In this document: one piece after another, positions 1-9,387 of the stretch
Numbering within the stretch: the stretch's first letter is position 1
How the letters are laid out: every line of letters begins with the position of its first letter
Assembly: GCF_900197595.1 (NCBI RefSeq)
Contig: NZ_FZLO01000003.1
Location: 248,001-312,000, forward strand
DNA length: 64,000 nt
From: Scatolibacter rhodanostii
GTDB lineage: Bacteria > Bacillota > Clostridia > Oscillospirales > Acutalibacteraceae
Reading direction: 5' to 3'
Made by a program: the position numbers and the translations under genes
The notes under the pieces: generated by a model
The model's input: the letters and a program-made list of their open reading frames with translations, nothing else
Database searches by the model: none
What the model was told of the DNA's origin: nothing

Positions 1-1077
1 GAAATGCATTTAGAGCTTATTGAAAAAGTTGCATCTATAAACCCCAATACTGTGGTGGTGTTACTATGCGGCAGCGCTGTTGAAATGCCTTGGGACGACA
101 AAGTAAAATCCATATTATATATGGGTCTGCCTGGTCAGGCCGGTGGTGAAGCTATTGCCAATCTGCTTTTCGGCAAAGTATCGCCCTCTGGAAAATTAGC
201 AGAAAGCTGGCCAATACATTATCAAGATTGTGTTTGCTCTACTTATTTCGGTAAAAAAGATGCTCACTATCGTGAAGGACTATATGTCGGCTATCGCTAT
301 TATAGCACCGCCAAAATAAATGTACGCTATCCGTTTGGTCATGGATTATCTTACACTAGTTTTGTTTATTCCAATTTATCTCTTTCTAATGGTACCGTAA
401 CGGTAGATGTTAGGAACACGGGAAAACAAGCAGCAAAAGAGGTCGTTCAACTTTATGTCTTGCCCCCTAAAGATGGTCTATATCGCCCTGCAAAAGAACT
501 AAAATCCTTTACCAAAGTTTTTCTTCTACCGGGTGAATGCAAAACAGTTTCACTGCCTATTCACGAACGCAGTTTTGCCGTTTGGCAGGACAACTGGGTT
601 GTACCGTCGGGAGTCTACACAATCTCTGTTGGTGGCAGCAGTGAAAATTTGCCGTTAAGTATCACTACCGAAAAACGCGGAGAAAAAATAAAAGACAATA
701 GGCCTGAATGGTATTATCACCCAAGCAGTGCCCCTTCACAGCAAGACTACGAAAAGCTTATTGAAAAATCCGTTGTTGCTCCTTCACTTATCAAGGGCCA
801 TTTTACAATGGATAATACTGTCATGGAAATGAAGGATTACTCTCTCATTATGAAAATCATGTATAAAGCTGTTGAAGCCACTATAGCCAAAGGGTTTGCA
901 GGCAAAAAAGATTATAGTAACCCAGAATTTCGCATGCTTATGAATTCGGCAGCAGATTCCTCGCTTAGCGGTATGAAAATAAGCGGAGGCATGAAAAATT
1001 ATGTGCTAGAAGGAATGCTGGCAATGGCAAACGGCCACTTTTTTAAAGGACTTGGTCTCATGATGAAAAAGGCCTAG
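1..1077 (+). CDS. GH3 beta-glucosidase, C-terminal part (gene begins before the window)
   Basis: The frame is open from the first base, so only the C-terminal part of this glycoside hydrolase family 3 enzyme is present (about 358 residues). Visible parts are the end of the GH3 C-terminal alpha/beta domain (residues about 1-90) and the hallmark PFGHGLSYTSF near residues 111-121. A fibronectin-III-like domain follows (about 125-220), then a C-terminal extension of about 130 residues with several Met-rich helices. The family removes terminal non-reducing sugars, most often beta-glucose, from oligosaccharides or glycosides. The catalytic nucleophile domain lies outside the window, so specificity cannot be judged. 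There is no signal at this end to indicate export. A second GH3 gene starts 116 bp downstream on the same strand, followed by rhamnose genes, which suggests one operon for glycoside use. The family assignment is firm; the substrate is not. Confidence 0.9.
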   Translation, partial: EMHLELIEKVASINPNTVVVLLCGSAVEMPWDDKVKSILYMGLPGQAGGEAIANLLFGKVSPSGKLAESWPIHYQDCVCSTYFGKKDAHYREGLYVGYRYYSTAKINVRYPFGHGLSYTSFVYSNLSLSNGTVTVDVRNTGKQAAKEVVQLYVLPPKDGLYRPAKELKSFTKVFLLPGECKTVSLPIHERSFAVWQDNWVVPSGVYTISVGGSSENLPLSITTEKRGEKIKDNRPEWYYHPSSAPSQQDYEKLIEKSVVAPSLIKGHFTMDNTVMEMKDYSLIMKIMYKAVEATIAKGFAGKKDYSNPEFRMLMNSAADSSLSGMKISGGMKNYVLEGMLAMANGHFFKGLGLMMKKA

Positions 1078-1192
1078 CAAAAAGTCATGAAATTAAGCAG
1101 CTCAGAATAGAAAAAGTAAAACAAAGTCAAAATATCCTCTTCTCAAATTACTGTACTTGTTATATATTATATAACAAAGGAGCTGAAACTTT

Positions 1193-3625
1193 ATGGGACG
1201 TTTGCTAAATAAATGTGTTCGGTATTTCACAACGCTACTTGATAAAAATGGTGTCGCCCAAAAATTGAACAATGACAATGCGGGTGGAGAGCTTAGGTAC
1301 AAAGCAATTGTACCTTTAGCGCGACAAGCTGCGGCCGAAAGTATCGTATTGCTAAAAAACAATGATACGCTCCCGCTTAACGCAACAGACAACGTTGCTG
1401 TGTTTGGCCGGTGTGCGATTAACAGTTTTTATGTCGGATACGGTAGCGGCGGAGATATTCGCTGGCCTTACACTGTAAGCTTGCTAGACGGACTGCTTAA
1501 CAATGGTATCGCCGTGAATCAATCCCTTCTCGATACCTATACTACTTGGACTAAAAAATCCAGAAACGAACCAAATGAGGGCTTTTGGGGACATTGGCCA
1601 ATGCATTTCTCCGAAATGCCAATAGCTCCAGAGTTAGCTATCCAAGCTGCCAAAGTAAGCGACATTGCCCTTGTTGTCATTGGCCGAGCAGCTGGCGAAG
1701 ACAGAGAAAACACGCTTACAAAAGGGAGCTATTACCTGACAGATGCAGAAAGAAATATGCTAGATACTGTTACCGCTGCCTTTGACCGTGTTGTTGTAAT
1801 CATGAACTGTGGAAACATCATTGATATGAGCTGGGCAAAAGACTACGGCGATAAAATTGGAGCTATTTTATATGCGTGGCTCGGCGGAATGGAGTATGGA
1901 AATGCTGTAGCAGATGTACTTAGCGGCAGAACCAATCCTTGTGGCAAGTTGCCCGATACTATCGCAGACCGATATGAAGATTACCCAAGCGCTCGTGATT
2001 TCGGCGGCAAAACATTCAATAATTACACAGAAGATATCTATGTTGGCTATCGCTATTTTGAATCTTTTGCCCCAGAGAAAGTTCTATATCCATTTGGCCA
2101 TGGCCTTTCTTACACAACCTTTGCTTTTCATTCTACTTGCACGGTAGAAGGCAGACAAGTAACCGTCAACGTTACTGTCACAAATACAGGAAGCTTACCG
2201 GGCAAAGAGATTGCACAAATTTATGTATCTGCTCCTCAAGGGACACTCGGAAAACCAAGCAAAGTACTTGCCGCTTTCGGCAAGACAAAAGCACTTGCCC
2301 CCGGCAAAAGCGAAACGCTGTGCTTATCCTTCAGCCTAGATTCGGTTGCTTCTTATGATGACAGTGGATTGACTGGACATCGTTCTGCTTATGTTCTTGA
2401 AGCCGGCCAATACATCATTTCCGTTGGAAACAGTAGTCGCCACACAAAGGCAGTTATTTCTCATCAAATAAATGAGCTTGTGATTGTCAGACAGTGTACA
2501 GAAGTCTTAGCCGTCAAGCCTGAATCCATTTTCAAACGTCTTGTAAACCGCAATAATCGACCTGTGTATGAAAATGTTTCTGTTGCAACCAAAAATCTCA
2601 AGGCAGATATCTTAGCTTCACTTCCTCCGACAATAGCTTTCACCGGGGACAAAGGCTATCATATATCTGATGTCATGAATGGTCATTGCACAGCCGAAGA
2701 ATTTATTGCTCAGCTAACACCAGAAGAACTGGATGACTTATGCCATGGAGAAGGATTGATGAACTCAAAGCTTGGCCCAGATGGCAATGCCGGAGCCTTG
2801 GGCGGTATCACAAAATCTTTGCGTGCAAAAGGGTTTCCACCGATAATTACAGTTGATGGCCCTGCAGGAATACGACTTCAGTCAACTGTGGCACTGCTCC
2901 CTTGTGGAGTTGCACTTGCCGCTAGCTTTGACCCAGAATTAGTTACCGAAATTTATCATGCTGTTGGCAAAGAAATGAATCTTTTAAACGCGCATATGCT
3001 GCTTGCGCCAGGCATGAACATTCATCGAAACCCCCTATGCGGACGCAACTTTGAATATTTTACAGAAGACCCCTTGCTATGCGGTAAAATGGGTGCTGCC
3101 GTTGTATTGGGTCTTCAGCAAGCAGGTGCTTCTGCCGCCCCCAAGCACTTTGCTTGCAATAATCAAGAGACAAACCGAACCAATCATGACTCTCGTATCA
3201 GTGAAAGAGCACTTCGAGAAATATATCTCAAGGGCTTTGAAATCATGATACAAGATAGCAATCCACATGCCCTTATGGTTAGCTATAACAAAGTAAATGG
3301 TGTATGGAGCTATTATAATTATGAACTGGCGACCACCATTTTGAGAAAAGAATGGTCCTATACTGGTGTCGTAATCACGGATTGGTGGATACGTCAAGCC
3401 GCTTCGCCGGAGTTTCCTAATTTAGAGAACGACGCCTATCGTATACGTGCCGGGGTAGATGTTCTCATGCCCGGTGGAGACGGGCGAGGAAAATCCGGAA
3501 AAATCGGGCGGCATCTATTAGATACTTATGGACTGAACAATGGGATAACGCTTGGCGAAATGCAACAGTCAGCCATCAATTTATTGAGACTTAGCATACG
3601 ACACTACAAAACTAAAAACTCGTAA
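1193..3625 (+). CDS. GH3 beta-glucosidase with swapped (permuted) domain order
   Basis: This is a complete 810-residue GH3 enzyme. The ATG follows AAAGGAG at suitable spacing. The order is reversed from classical GH3: the alpha/beta-sandwich domain comes first (about residues 30-250), then PFGHGLSYTTF and a fibronectin-III-like domain (about 300-420). The catalytic TIM-barrel domain is last (about 500-800). Catalytic-domain marks are KHFACNN at 651-657 and GVVITDWW, in which Asp730 is the expected nucleophile. The same inverted order is known for some GH3 enzymes of rumen Ruminococcus and Butyrivibrio. No signal peptide is visible, so it probably acts in the cytoplasm on imported glycosides. 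It sits between another GH3 gene and the rhamnose genes, so its substrate may be a rhamnose-containing glucoside (inference). Confidence 0.92.
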   Translation: MGRLLNKCVRYFTTLLDKNGVAQKLNNDNAGGELRYKAIVPLARQAAAESIVLLKNNDTLPLNATDNVAVFGRCAINSFYVGYGSGGDIRWPYTVSLLDGLLNNGIAVNQSLLDTYTTWTKKSRNEPNEGFWGHWPMHFSEMPIAPELAIQAAKVSDIALVVIGRAAGEDRENTLTKGSYYLTDAERNMLDTVTAAFDRVVVIMNCGNIIDMSWAKDYGDKIGAILYAWLGGMEYGNAVADVLSGRTNPCGKLPDTIADRYEDYPSARDFGGKTFNNYTEDIYVGYRYFESFAPEKVLYPFGHGLSYTTFAFHSTCTVEGRQVTVNVTVTNTGSLPGKEIAQIYVSAPQGTLGKPSKVLAAFGKTKALAPGKSETLCLSFSLDSVASYDDSGLTGHRSAYVLEAGQYIISVGNSSRHTKAVISHQINELVIVRQCTEVLAVKPESIFKRLVNRNNRPVYENVSVATKNLKADILASLPPTIAFTGDKGYHISDVMNGHCTAEEFIAQLTPEELDDLCHGEGLMNSKLGPDGNAGALGGITKSLRAKGFPPIITVDGPAGIRLQSTVALLPCGVALAASFDPELVTEIYHAVGKEMNLLNAHMLLAPGMNIHRNPLCGRNFEYFTEDPLLCGKMGAAVVLGLQQAGASAAPKHFACNNQETNRTNHDSRISERALREIYLKGFEIMIQDSNPHALMVSYNKVNGVWSYYNYELATTILRKEWSYTGVVITDWWIRQAASPEFPNLENDAYRIRAGVDVLMPGGDGRGKSGKIGRHLLDTYGLNNGITLGEMQQSAINLLRLSIRHYKTKNS

Positions 3626-3671
3626 AAATCCAAGTGTCATGTAGAAAAATCTAGACAAAGGAATTTTTTTA

Positions 3672-4983
3672 ATGAAGTATTACCTTGCAATAGATATTGG
3701 TGCTTCTAGTGGACGTCATATTATAGGCTGGCAGGAACACGGCAATATTAAAAACCAAGAGATATATCGTTTTGCAAACTCACCCGATTGTGAAGATGGC
3801 CATCTCATCTGGAATATGAAACGCATTTTTGAAGAAGTACTACACGGTATCACCCTCGCCTTTAAAAAATATTCGCAAATTGAGAGCTTAGCAATTGATA
3901 CATGGGGCGTAGATTATGTCCTTATCGATGATAAACAAAATGAATTATTACCCTGCTATTGTTACCGAGATATAAGAACAGAATCTGTTATAGAAGAGGT
4001 TCACCGCAAAATACCTTTTGAAACACTTTATGCACACACCGGTATACAGCATCAAAGCTTTAATACCATTTATCAGCTTTACGCTGATAGGCAGAATGGA
4101 CGGCTAGAAAAGGCAACCACTTTTTTTGATGCTGCCAGAATATCTAAATTATCGGCTCACAGGCATTGTTAAAAAAGAATACACCAATGCTTCTACAACC
4201 GGTATGGTCTCGCTAGCTTCAAAAACATTTGACTCGATGATTATAGAATCACTCTCATTACCAAATCGATTATTCACCACTCTCTCCTATCCCGGAGAAA
4301 TTGTAGGTGAACTGTCGCCAGAAATTGCACATGCTGTGGGTGGCCATACAACCGTTAAGCTCTGCGCTTCTCATGACACGGCAAGTGCTTTTGAAAGTGT
4401 TGATTTTGACAAAGATTCTATGCTTCTTTCGAGTGGTACATGGTCTTTATTAGGGCTAAAAAGTGAAAGTGGAAATGTTTCAAATCCTAGTATGAACGCT
4501 AACTTCACAAATGAAGGAGGTGTTGGATACATTCGTTTTCTTAAAAATATAATGGGACTGTGGATTATCGGCCAGCTTAGAAAAGAATATGGACTGGATT
4601 ACGCTGAAACAGAGAGATTAGCAAGATTGAGTGATTATAAAACAAGCTTCGACGTAAATGATTCCCTTTTTACTGCTCCTACAAAAATGTCTACAGCCAT
4701 TATAAAATGGTTTACGGAACACAAGATTGCTGCCCCAAACGAAACAAAAGATATTATCAGCTCTGCTTATCATTCTATTGCTGCCAGCTACAAAGTGGCT
4801 GTAGATGAAATAGAAGCGATTACCCACAATACTTATGAAAGATTATATATTATTGGGGGCGGCGCAAACGATAATTATCTCAATGCGTTAACCACGCGTT
4901 ATACTAAAAAAAATGTCATTGCGATGCCCATTGAGGCAACAGCAATAGGCAATTTAAAAGTACAGATAACAACGGAGGTATAA
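3672..4983 (+). pseudogene. rhaB: Rhamnulokinase gene with a frameshift and a missing C-terminal end
   Basis: RhaB phosphorylates L-rhamnulose using ATP. The N-terminal part reads DIGASSGR (phosphate-binding loop of the FGGY kinase fold) and DTWGVDYVLID. The frame breaks in a run of seven T at about 4121-4127. With six T the protein would continue through LMLPEYLNYRLTG into the second frame, which carries the FGGY C-terminal domain marks SSGTWSLLG and IIGGGANDNYLNAL. The second frame ends right after EATAIGNLKVQ at a TAA 2 bp before rhaA. Homologues of about 480-490 residues carry roughly 40-50 more residues here, so the combined length (about 437 codons) is short. The start at 3672 has an AAAGGA site. 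The gene is either inactive or relies on slippage at the T run; a one-base sequencing error could explain the frameshift but not the short end. The gene is followed directly by rhaA. Confidence 0.85.
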
Positions 4984-4985
4984 AA

Positions 4986-6224
4986 ATGAGCTATCATGAA
5001 GCAAAACTTGCCTATGCAAAACTTGGTGTAGACACAGATGAAGCCATAAACAAGATAAAATCTGTCCCTCTATCCCTGCATTGTTGGCAAGGTGATGATG
5101 TGGCAGGATTTGACCAAAGAGGCCCCTTATCCGGCGGTATTCAAACGACGGGAAACTATCCCGGTAAAGCAACTACCCCAGAAGAATTAATGGCCGATTT
5201 AGATTTGGCTTTCAAGCTTATTCCAGGAAAGCACAAGCTTAATCTTCATGCCAGTTATGCCATTTTTGAAAACGGTGAATTTGCCGATCGAGACGAGATT
5301 CAGCCAAAACATTTCAAAAAATGGGTTAACTATGCAAAAGAAAGAGGAATGGGTCTTGACTTTAATCCTACATTTTTCTCTCACTCTATGGTAAAAGACG
5401 GCCTAACTCTATCGTCACCTGATCCGATAATCCGCCAATTTTGGGTTGAGCACGGCAAACGTTGTCTCAAAATATCTGAATATTTTGCAGAGGAGTTAGG
5501 AACTCCCTGTGTAATGAATATTTGGATTCCCGACGGCTATAAGGATGTTCCGGCAGACCGTCTTTCACCTCGTGCAAGATTTAAAGAGTCTCTTGACGAA
5601 ATCCTTTCCACTCCATACGACAAATCAAAAGTTTATGTCTGCCTTGAATCAAAAGTATTTGGCATTGGCGTTGAATCCTACACCGTAGGTTCATCTGAAT
5701 TTTGCATGAGTTATGTAAGCCAAAAAGGAATTATGCCCCTGATGGATAACGGACACTATCACCCAACAGAAATGGTCTCTGACAAGATTTCTGCGATGCT
5801 GCTTTTCAACGAAAAAATTGCATTGCATATCACCCGACCTGTTCGATGGGACAGCGACCACGTCGTTTTATTTGATGATGAAACGAAAGAAATCGCCAAA
5901 GAAATCGTGCGTAACAATGCCCTTGACCGCATTTTTATAGCAACAGATTTTTTTGATGCTTCTATCAACCGTATCAGTGCATGGGTGACAGGTGCTCGCA
6001 ATGTGCAAAAAGCATTGCTTTTTGCCGCCTTGCAACCTAATAAAAAGTTAAAAGAATGCCAAGACAGTGGCGATATGACTGCACTTATGGTCTTGCAAGA
6101 AGACTTAAAAACTATGCCATTAGGTGATGTTTGGGCTGAATATTTAAACCAGCAGAATATTTCATCTGATTATCTCGAAAGTATTCGACAATACGAAAAA
6201 ACCGTTTTGGAGGCAAGAGCATGA
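4986..6224 (+). CDS. rhaA: L-rhamnose isomerase
   Basis: This 412-residue cytoplasmic enzyme converts L-rhamnose to L-rhamnulose, the first step of the phosphorylating rhamnose pathway. Its length matches the family. Family stretches are VPLSLHCWQGDDV near the N-terminus, CLESKVFG with metal-ligand candidate Glu221, and MDNGHYHPTE with Asp254, His257 and His259. HITRPVRWDSDHVV and ATDFFDASINR follow. The start is the ATG 2 bp after the rhaB stop; its ribosome binding site GGAGGT lies inside the truncated end of rhaB. The gene overlaps rhaD by 4 bp (ATGA), so the two are translationally coupled. It is intact, unlike rhaB just upstream. Confidence 0.97.
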   Translation: MSYHEAKLAYAKLGVDTDEAINKIKSVPLSLHCWQGDDVAGFDQRGPLSGGIQTTGNYPGKATTPEELMADLDLAFKLIPGKHKLNLHASYAIFENGEFADRDEIQPKHFKKWVNYAKERGMGLDFNPTFFSHSMVKDGLTLSSPDPIIRQFWVEHGKRCLKISEYFAEELGTPCVMNIWIPDGYKDVPADRLSPRARFKESLDEILSTPYDKSKVYVCLESKVFGIGVESYTVGSSEFCMSYVSQKGIMPLMDNGHYHPTEMVSDKISAMLLFNEKIALHITRPVRWDSDHVVLFDDETKEIAKEIVRNNALDRIFIATDFFDASINRISAWVTGARNVQKALLFAALQPNKKLKECQDSGDMTALMVLQEDLKTMPLGDVWAEYLNQQNISSDYLESIRQYEKTVLEARA

Positions 6225-7036
6225 AAGATATTTTAACGGCACCCTTTGTAGAAGAAATGAAAGAAACCACTGCTAATATGTACCATTGGGGTTGGGATGA
6301 GCGCAATGGCGGTAATATCAGCTATATGCTGCATGAGAACGAAGTCGCCGAATATCTGGATTTAAACCATGTTATTCGCACAATTCCTACAGGCTTTGAT
6401 GCAACCGATTTAATCGGTAAACTATTTATTGTTACCGGTACAGGCAAATACTTTAAAAATGTAAAAAGAGACCCTGTTAACAATTTAGGAATCATTCGTA
6501 TAGCCCAAGACGGCACAACCGCTGAATTGCTATGGGGGTATGAAGATGGTGGAAAGTTCACAAGTGAACTGCCGGCTCATTTGATGACCCACATGTCTAG
6601 AAGGAAAGTTAACCCTGAAAACAGAGTTGTCATGCACTGTCACCCAACACATACCCTAGCTATGAATTTTGTTCATGAACTTGATGAAGCAAAATTCACC
6701 CACACACTTTGGCAGATGTGCACCGAATGTATCGTGGTCTTCCCCGATGGTGTCGGTATACTACCATGGATGCTTTGCGGCAATAACACCATTGGCGAAG
6801 CAACAGCCGAGAAAATGAAGGATTTCCGAGTTGTTATTTGGGCATTACACGGCATTTATGGTGTGGGAAAAGATCTTGATGAGGCCTTTGGATTGATTGA
6901 AACAGTCGAAAAAGCTGCGCAAATTTATATGTTAACCTGTAACCGTCCACAGATCAACACGATTCAGAACCACCAATTGCAAGAGCTTGCAGAAGCCTTT
7001 GGCGTAAACTACCGAAAAGATTTTCTGAATTTTTAA
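6221..7036 (+). CDS. rhaD: Rhamnulose-1-phosphate aldolase
   Basis: This class II zinc aldolase cleaves L-rhamnulose-1-phosphate to dihydroxyacetone phosphate and L-lactaldehyde. The 271 residues match the usual length. The zinc ligands expected for the RhaD/AraD family are seen as HCHPTH (His139, His141) and ALHG (His210). The N-terminal part has the GGNISYM motif of the phosphate-binding region. The ATG overlaps the rhaA stop and has GGAGG eight bases upstream. No lactaldehyde reductase or propanediol shell genes follow; the operon ends at the hairpin just downstream. Assignment is firm. Confidence 0.97.
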   Translation: MKDILTAPFVEEMKETTANMYHWGWDERNGGNISYMLHENEVAEYLDLNHVIRTIPTGFDATDLIGKLFIVTGTGKYFKNVKRDPVNNLGIIRIAQDGTTAELLWGYEDGGKFTSELPAHLMTHMSRRKVNPENRVVMHCHPTHTLAMNFVHELDEAKFTHTLWQMCTECIVVFPDGVGILPWMLCGNNTIGEATAEKMKDFRVVIWALHGIYGVGKDLDEAFGLIETVEKAAQIYMLTCNRPQINTIQNHQLQELAEAFGVNYRKDFLNF

Positions 7037-7058
7037 TTTATTTTTACCTATAACTGGC

Positions 7059-7104
7059 AGAATGCCTACCGTTTATTAATAGATAAACGGTAGGCATTCT
7101 TTAT
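7059..7104 (+). terminator. Terminator of the GH3-rha operon
   Basis: A perfect 17-bp inverted repeat (arms 7059-7075 and 7084-7100, 8-base loop) lies 22 bp after rhaD and is followed by a short T-rich stretch. It also lies between convergent genes, so it may work in both directions. Confidence 0.85.
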
Positions 7105-7171
7105 AGAATTAACTTCTGCTATTTAATGCTATCTATAAAATGAACCATAATCTATTTTCAATCACTTTGCA

Positions 7172-9064
7172 CTATGGCTGAATTTGTAGCGGCCTCATCA
7201 TTTCATTATCCTCATGATCAAGAATATGACAGTGCCAAACATAGCCAGGTGCTGCAGACGGGTCGAAGGGAAAGAAGTTTATTCCTGGTTTGGCTGCACA
7301 AATTGGTACACTGGGTGGAGCAAATCGTACTCGTAAGTGTAGCACTTCATCGACATTGACAAGAACTGTATCTTTCCACGCTGATTCTTGTGGTTGTGGC
7401 CCTACAGGCGGCCCCATTAAATAGGGTTCAATGGGAATTGCCTGAGGCTCATGCATAAGCGGAGGCTCTCCGTTTACCTCTTGCCACCTTTGTTGATAGG
7501 CATTTGCATTGATTGGCTGACGAGAGATAATTTGAAAAGGAACTAAGTGGAGGTGAATTGGATGTGCCCCACCCAATACATTGATAATATACCAATCCTC
7601 TGTGGAACCAACGCGTGGCGTTTCCGTTACTGGTGCCATCCAAGGGAGACCATTGAGAGTCATCATTAAAACAGTGTTTTCAGGTGCCTCGGCATTGAGA
7701 ACAATTAATCTGGATGGTGCATCTTGCTGCAGCCGAGGAATCTGTTGCAGGTATTTTGGAATATATGGTTGGGGAATCGGTGGGCATGGATTCATAGCGA
7801 TATCAAATCGCATGACACGTGCTGTTGTGTTCTCTTCTACCGGTTCACCGCCGGGATAAGGAGCAGGCGCATCGTTTTTAAGCAATATCTGCTCTCCTGG
7901 TTGGCAAAGTGAAAAATCGACCAACAAATCATAGCGTTCTCCCGGAGCAATAAGCAATGACGTCATTTCAGCGGGCTGTTCTAGATAACCATCATCGCTC
8001 CCAATGACCCAAAAGGTCATACCAGTTGAAAAACTTATATTATAAACTCTCTCATTAGAACCATTTAGCATTCGAAAACGATAGCGAGTACGCTCGACTG
8101 ACAGCCGTGGCCATACTTTGCCATTCACAAGGTTACAATCGCCAATATAACCGGGCACCCAATAAGGGTGTACAGACGGGGCCGTTCCCACTTCAGGATA
8201 ATAAATAGAACCATCGGTATTAAACATACGATCTTGCAAGACAAGTGGAATTTCATATTCGCCACGCGGCAGTGAAAATACGCAGGCCGCATGTTTAGAT
8301 TCCCACGGGTCGGCGGGATCACGCAACAAATAAAATCCAGCAAGTCCAGCCACAACATTCAGCCGGGTTATCCCCATGGCATGGTCGTGATACCATAGTG
8401 TTGTCGGCGACTGCTTATTATTGTATATCATTTCTGTTGTTACAAAGGCACTGCCACGTTCTTCTCCTGCAGTAAACCATGCATCAGGATGTCCATCATA
8501 AATAGCAGGATTTTCACCGCCATGCAGATGTGTAACAACGGGAATCGGAAACTGAGCTTTGGGGAATCCGGGTGGAAATAAAGGCCATGGTTTCGGTGGT
8601 TCCATAGGCATATTATTGGGATTTGCCCAGTGCAGCGTTGGATCTACCGCCAACATATGCGGTTCAACCAGGCGATTGATATACCTCACTTTTACGCTTT
8701 GACCACAAATTGCTTCAAAGGTTGGACCGGGTACAGAGCGTTTATAGACACAATCCCCTGTTTGTCGGTCTTTCACCACACCACCATAGCCATAAACTGT
8801 GCTTTTCGGCATTCCGCTAGGAAGAACTTGTTGCTCAAATTGACTAATATCTACTGCATAAGAATGTGTCACCTGTCCGCATTCTCGCTCTATCACAGGG
8901 TCAAAGACATCAGGAATAGGCAAATCATCTACGAATTGCGGAATTGCTAGTGGATCAAGGCGTGTTTTTTCATTTTCAACTACACTTTCTTTATTCATTG
9001 AGGAAACAAGTGAGTCAAGCTTCATGGCGAGAAGTTCTGTTACTCTGGTTTCAAAATTAGACAA
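7172..9064 (-). CDS. CotA/laccase-type multicopper oxidase
   Basis: The protein has about 630 residues in three cupredoxin domains. All copper ligand motifs are present: HLHGG (His179, His181), WYHDH (His226, His228), HPIHLHL (His501, His504, His506) and HCHILDHEDNEM (His611, Cys612, His613, His617, Met622). The axial Met and the CotA-like spacing suggest oxidation of phenolics, bilirubin-like compounds or metal ions with reduction of O2 to water. The best start is the TTG at 9064, six bases after GGAGGG; an upstream in-frame ATG at 9109 has no such site. No signal peptide is seen, as in spore-coat CotA. The gene stands alone between two terminators. An oxygen-using enzyme is unusual in a presumed strict anaerobe. 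Confidence 0.93.
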   Translation of the reverse strand: MSNFETRVTELLAMKLDSLVSSMNKESVVENEKTRLDPLAIPQFVDDLPIPDVFDPVIERECGQVTHSYAVDISQFEQQVLPSGMPKSTVYGYGGVVKDRQTGDCVYKRSVPGPTFEAICGQSVKVRYINRLVEPHMLAVDPTLHWANPNNMPMEPPKPWPLFPPGFPKAQFPIPVVTHLHGGENPAIYDGHPDAWFTAGEERGSAFVTTEMIYNNKQSPTTLWYHDHAMGITRLNVVAGLAGFYLLRDPADPWESKHAACVFSLPRGEYEIPLVLQDRMFNTDGSIYYPEVGTAPSVHPYWVPGYIGDCNLVNGKVWPRLSVERTRYRFRMLNGSNERVYNISFSTGMTFWVIGSDDGYLEQPAEMTSLLIAPGERYDLLVDFSLCQPGEQILLKNDAPAPYPGGEPVEENTTARVMRFDIAMNPCPPIPQPYIPKYLQQIPRLQQDAPSRLIVLNAEAPENTVLMMTLNGLPWMAPVTETPRVGSTEDWYIINVLGGAHPIHLHLVPFQIISRQPINANAYQQRWQEVNGEPPLMHEPQAIPIEPYLMGPPVGPQPQESAWKDTVLVNVDEVLHLRVRFAPPSVPICAAKPGINFFPFDPSAAPGYVWHCHILDHEDNEMMRPLQIQP

Positions 9065-9109
9065 ATATATCCCTCCAAAAGTATGATAATTTTTTCTAAA
9101 AACCATCAT

Positions 9110-9278
9110 TACTTTATTTAGACTAGTTGAGACTGAAAGGCAACAATCGTAAATGTAGAAACAAAAACGACCTTAAGGTTGGCCACATCTGCCATTGAGG
9201 ACATCCAAAATCTCTTGGTTTATTGTATTCTTATGGAGAGAGGGATGTTAAATTACTAATTATTTTTGATCCTTAAAA
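9110..9278. other. Intergenic region upstream of the multicopper oxidase
   Basis: About 170 bp without a gene. It must hold the promoter for the oxidase on the minus strand, but I could not pick a convincing -35/-10 pair. No repeats or RNA motif were recognised. Confidence 0.4.
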
Positions 9279-9330
9279 AGAAAAGATTGCCATACTCAGC
9301 ATTCGTCTCTGAGTAAGGCAATCTTTTCCT
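9279..9330 (-). terminator. Terminator after the small lipoprotein gene
   Basis: A long hairpin pairs AAAAGATTGCC (from 9281) with GGCAATCTTTT, and its inner part pairs TACTCAG with CTGAGTA. On the minus strand it is followed by a T run (CTTTTTAAGG). It lies about 60 bp after the stop of the lipoprotein gene. Confidence 0.8.
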
Positions 9331-9387
9331 TTTGTGTTTACTTGTACCGTTTTAAATGTCTTGATTCCATCTGTCTTAAAACAGCGA

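Noticed and set aside
9062-9109. ATG at 9109 as the start of the multicopper oxidase.
   Set aside because: No ribosome site precedes it, while GGAGGG lies six bases before the TTG at 9064.
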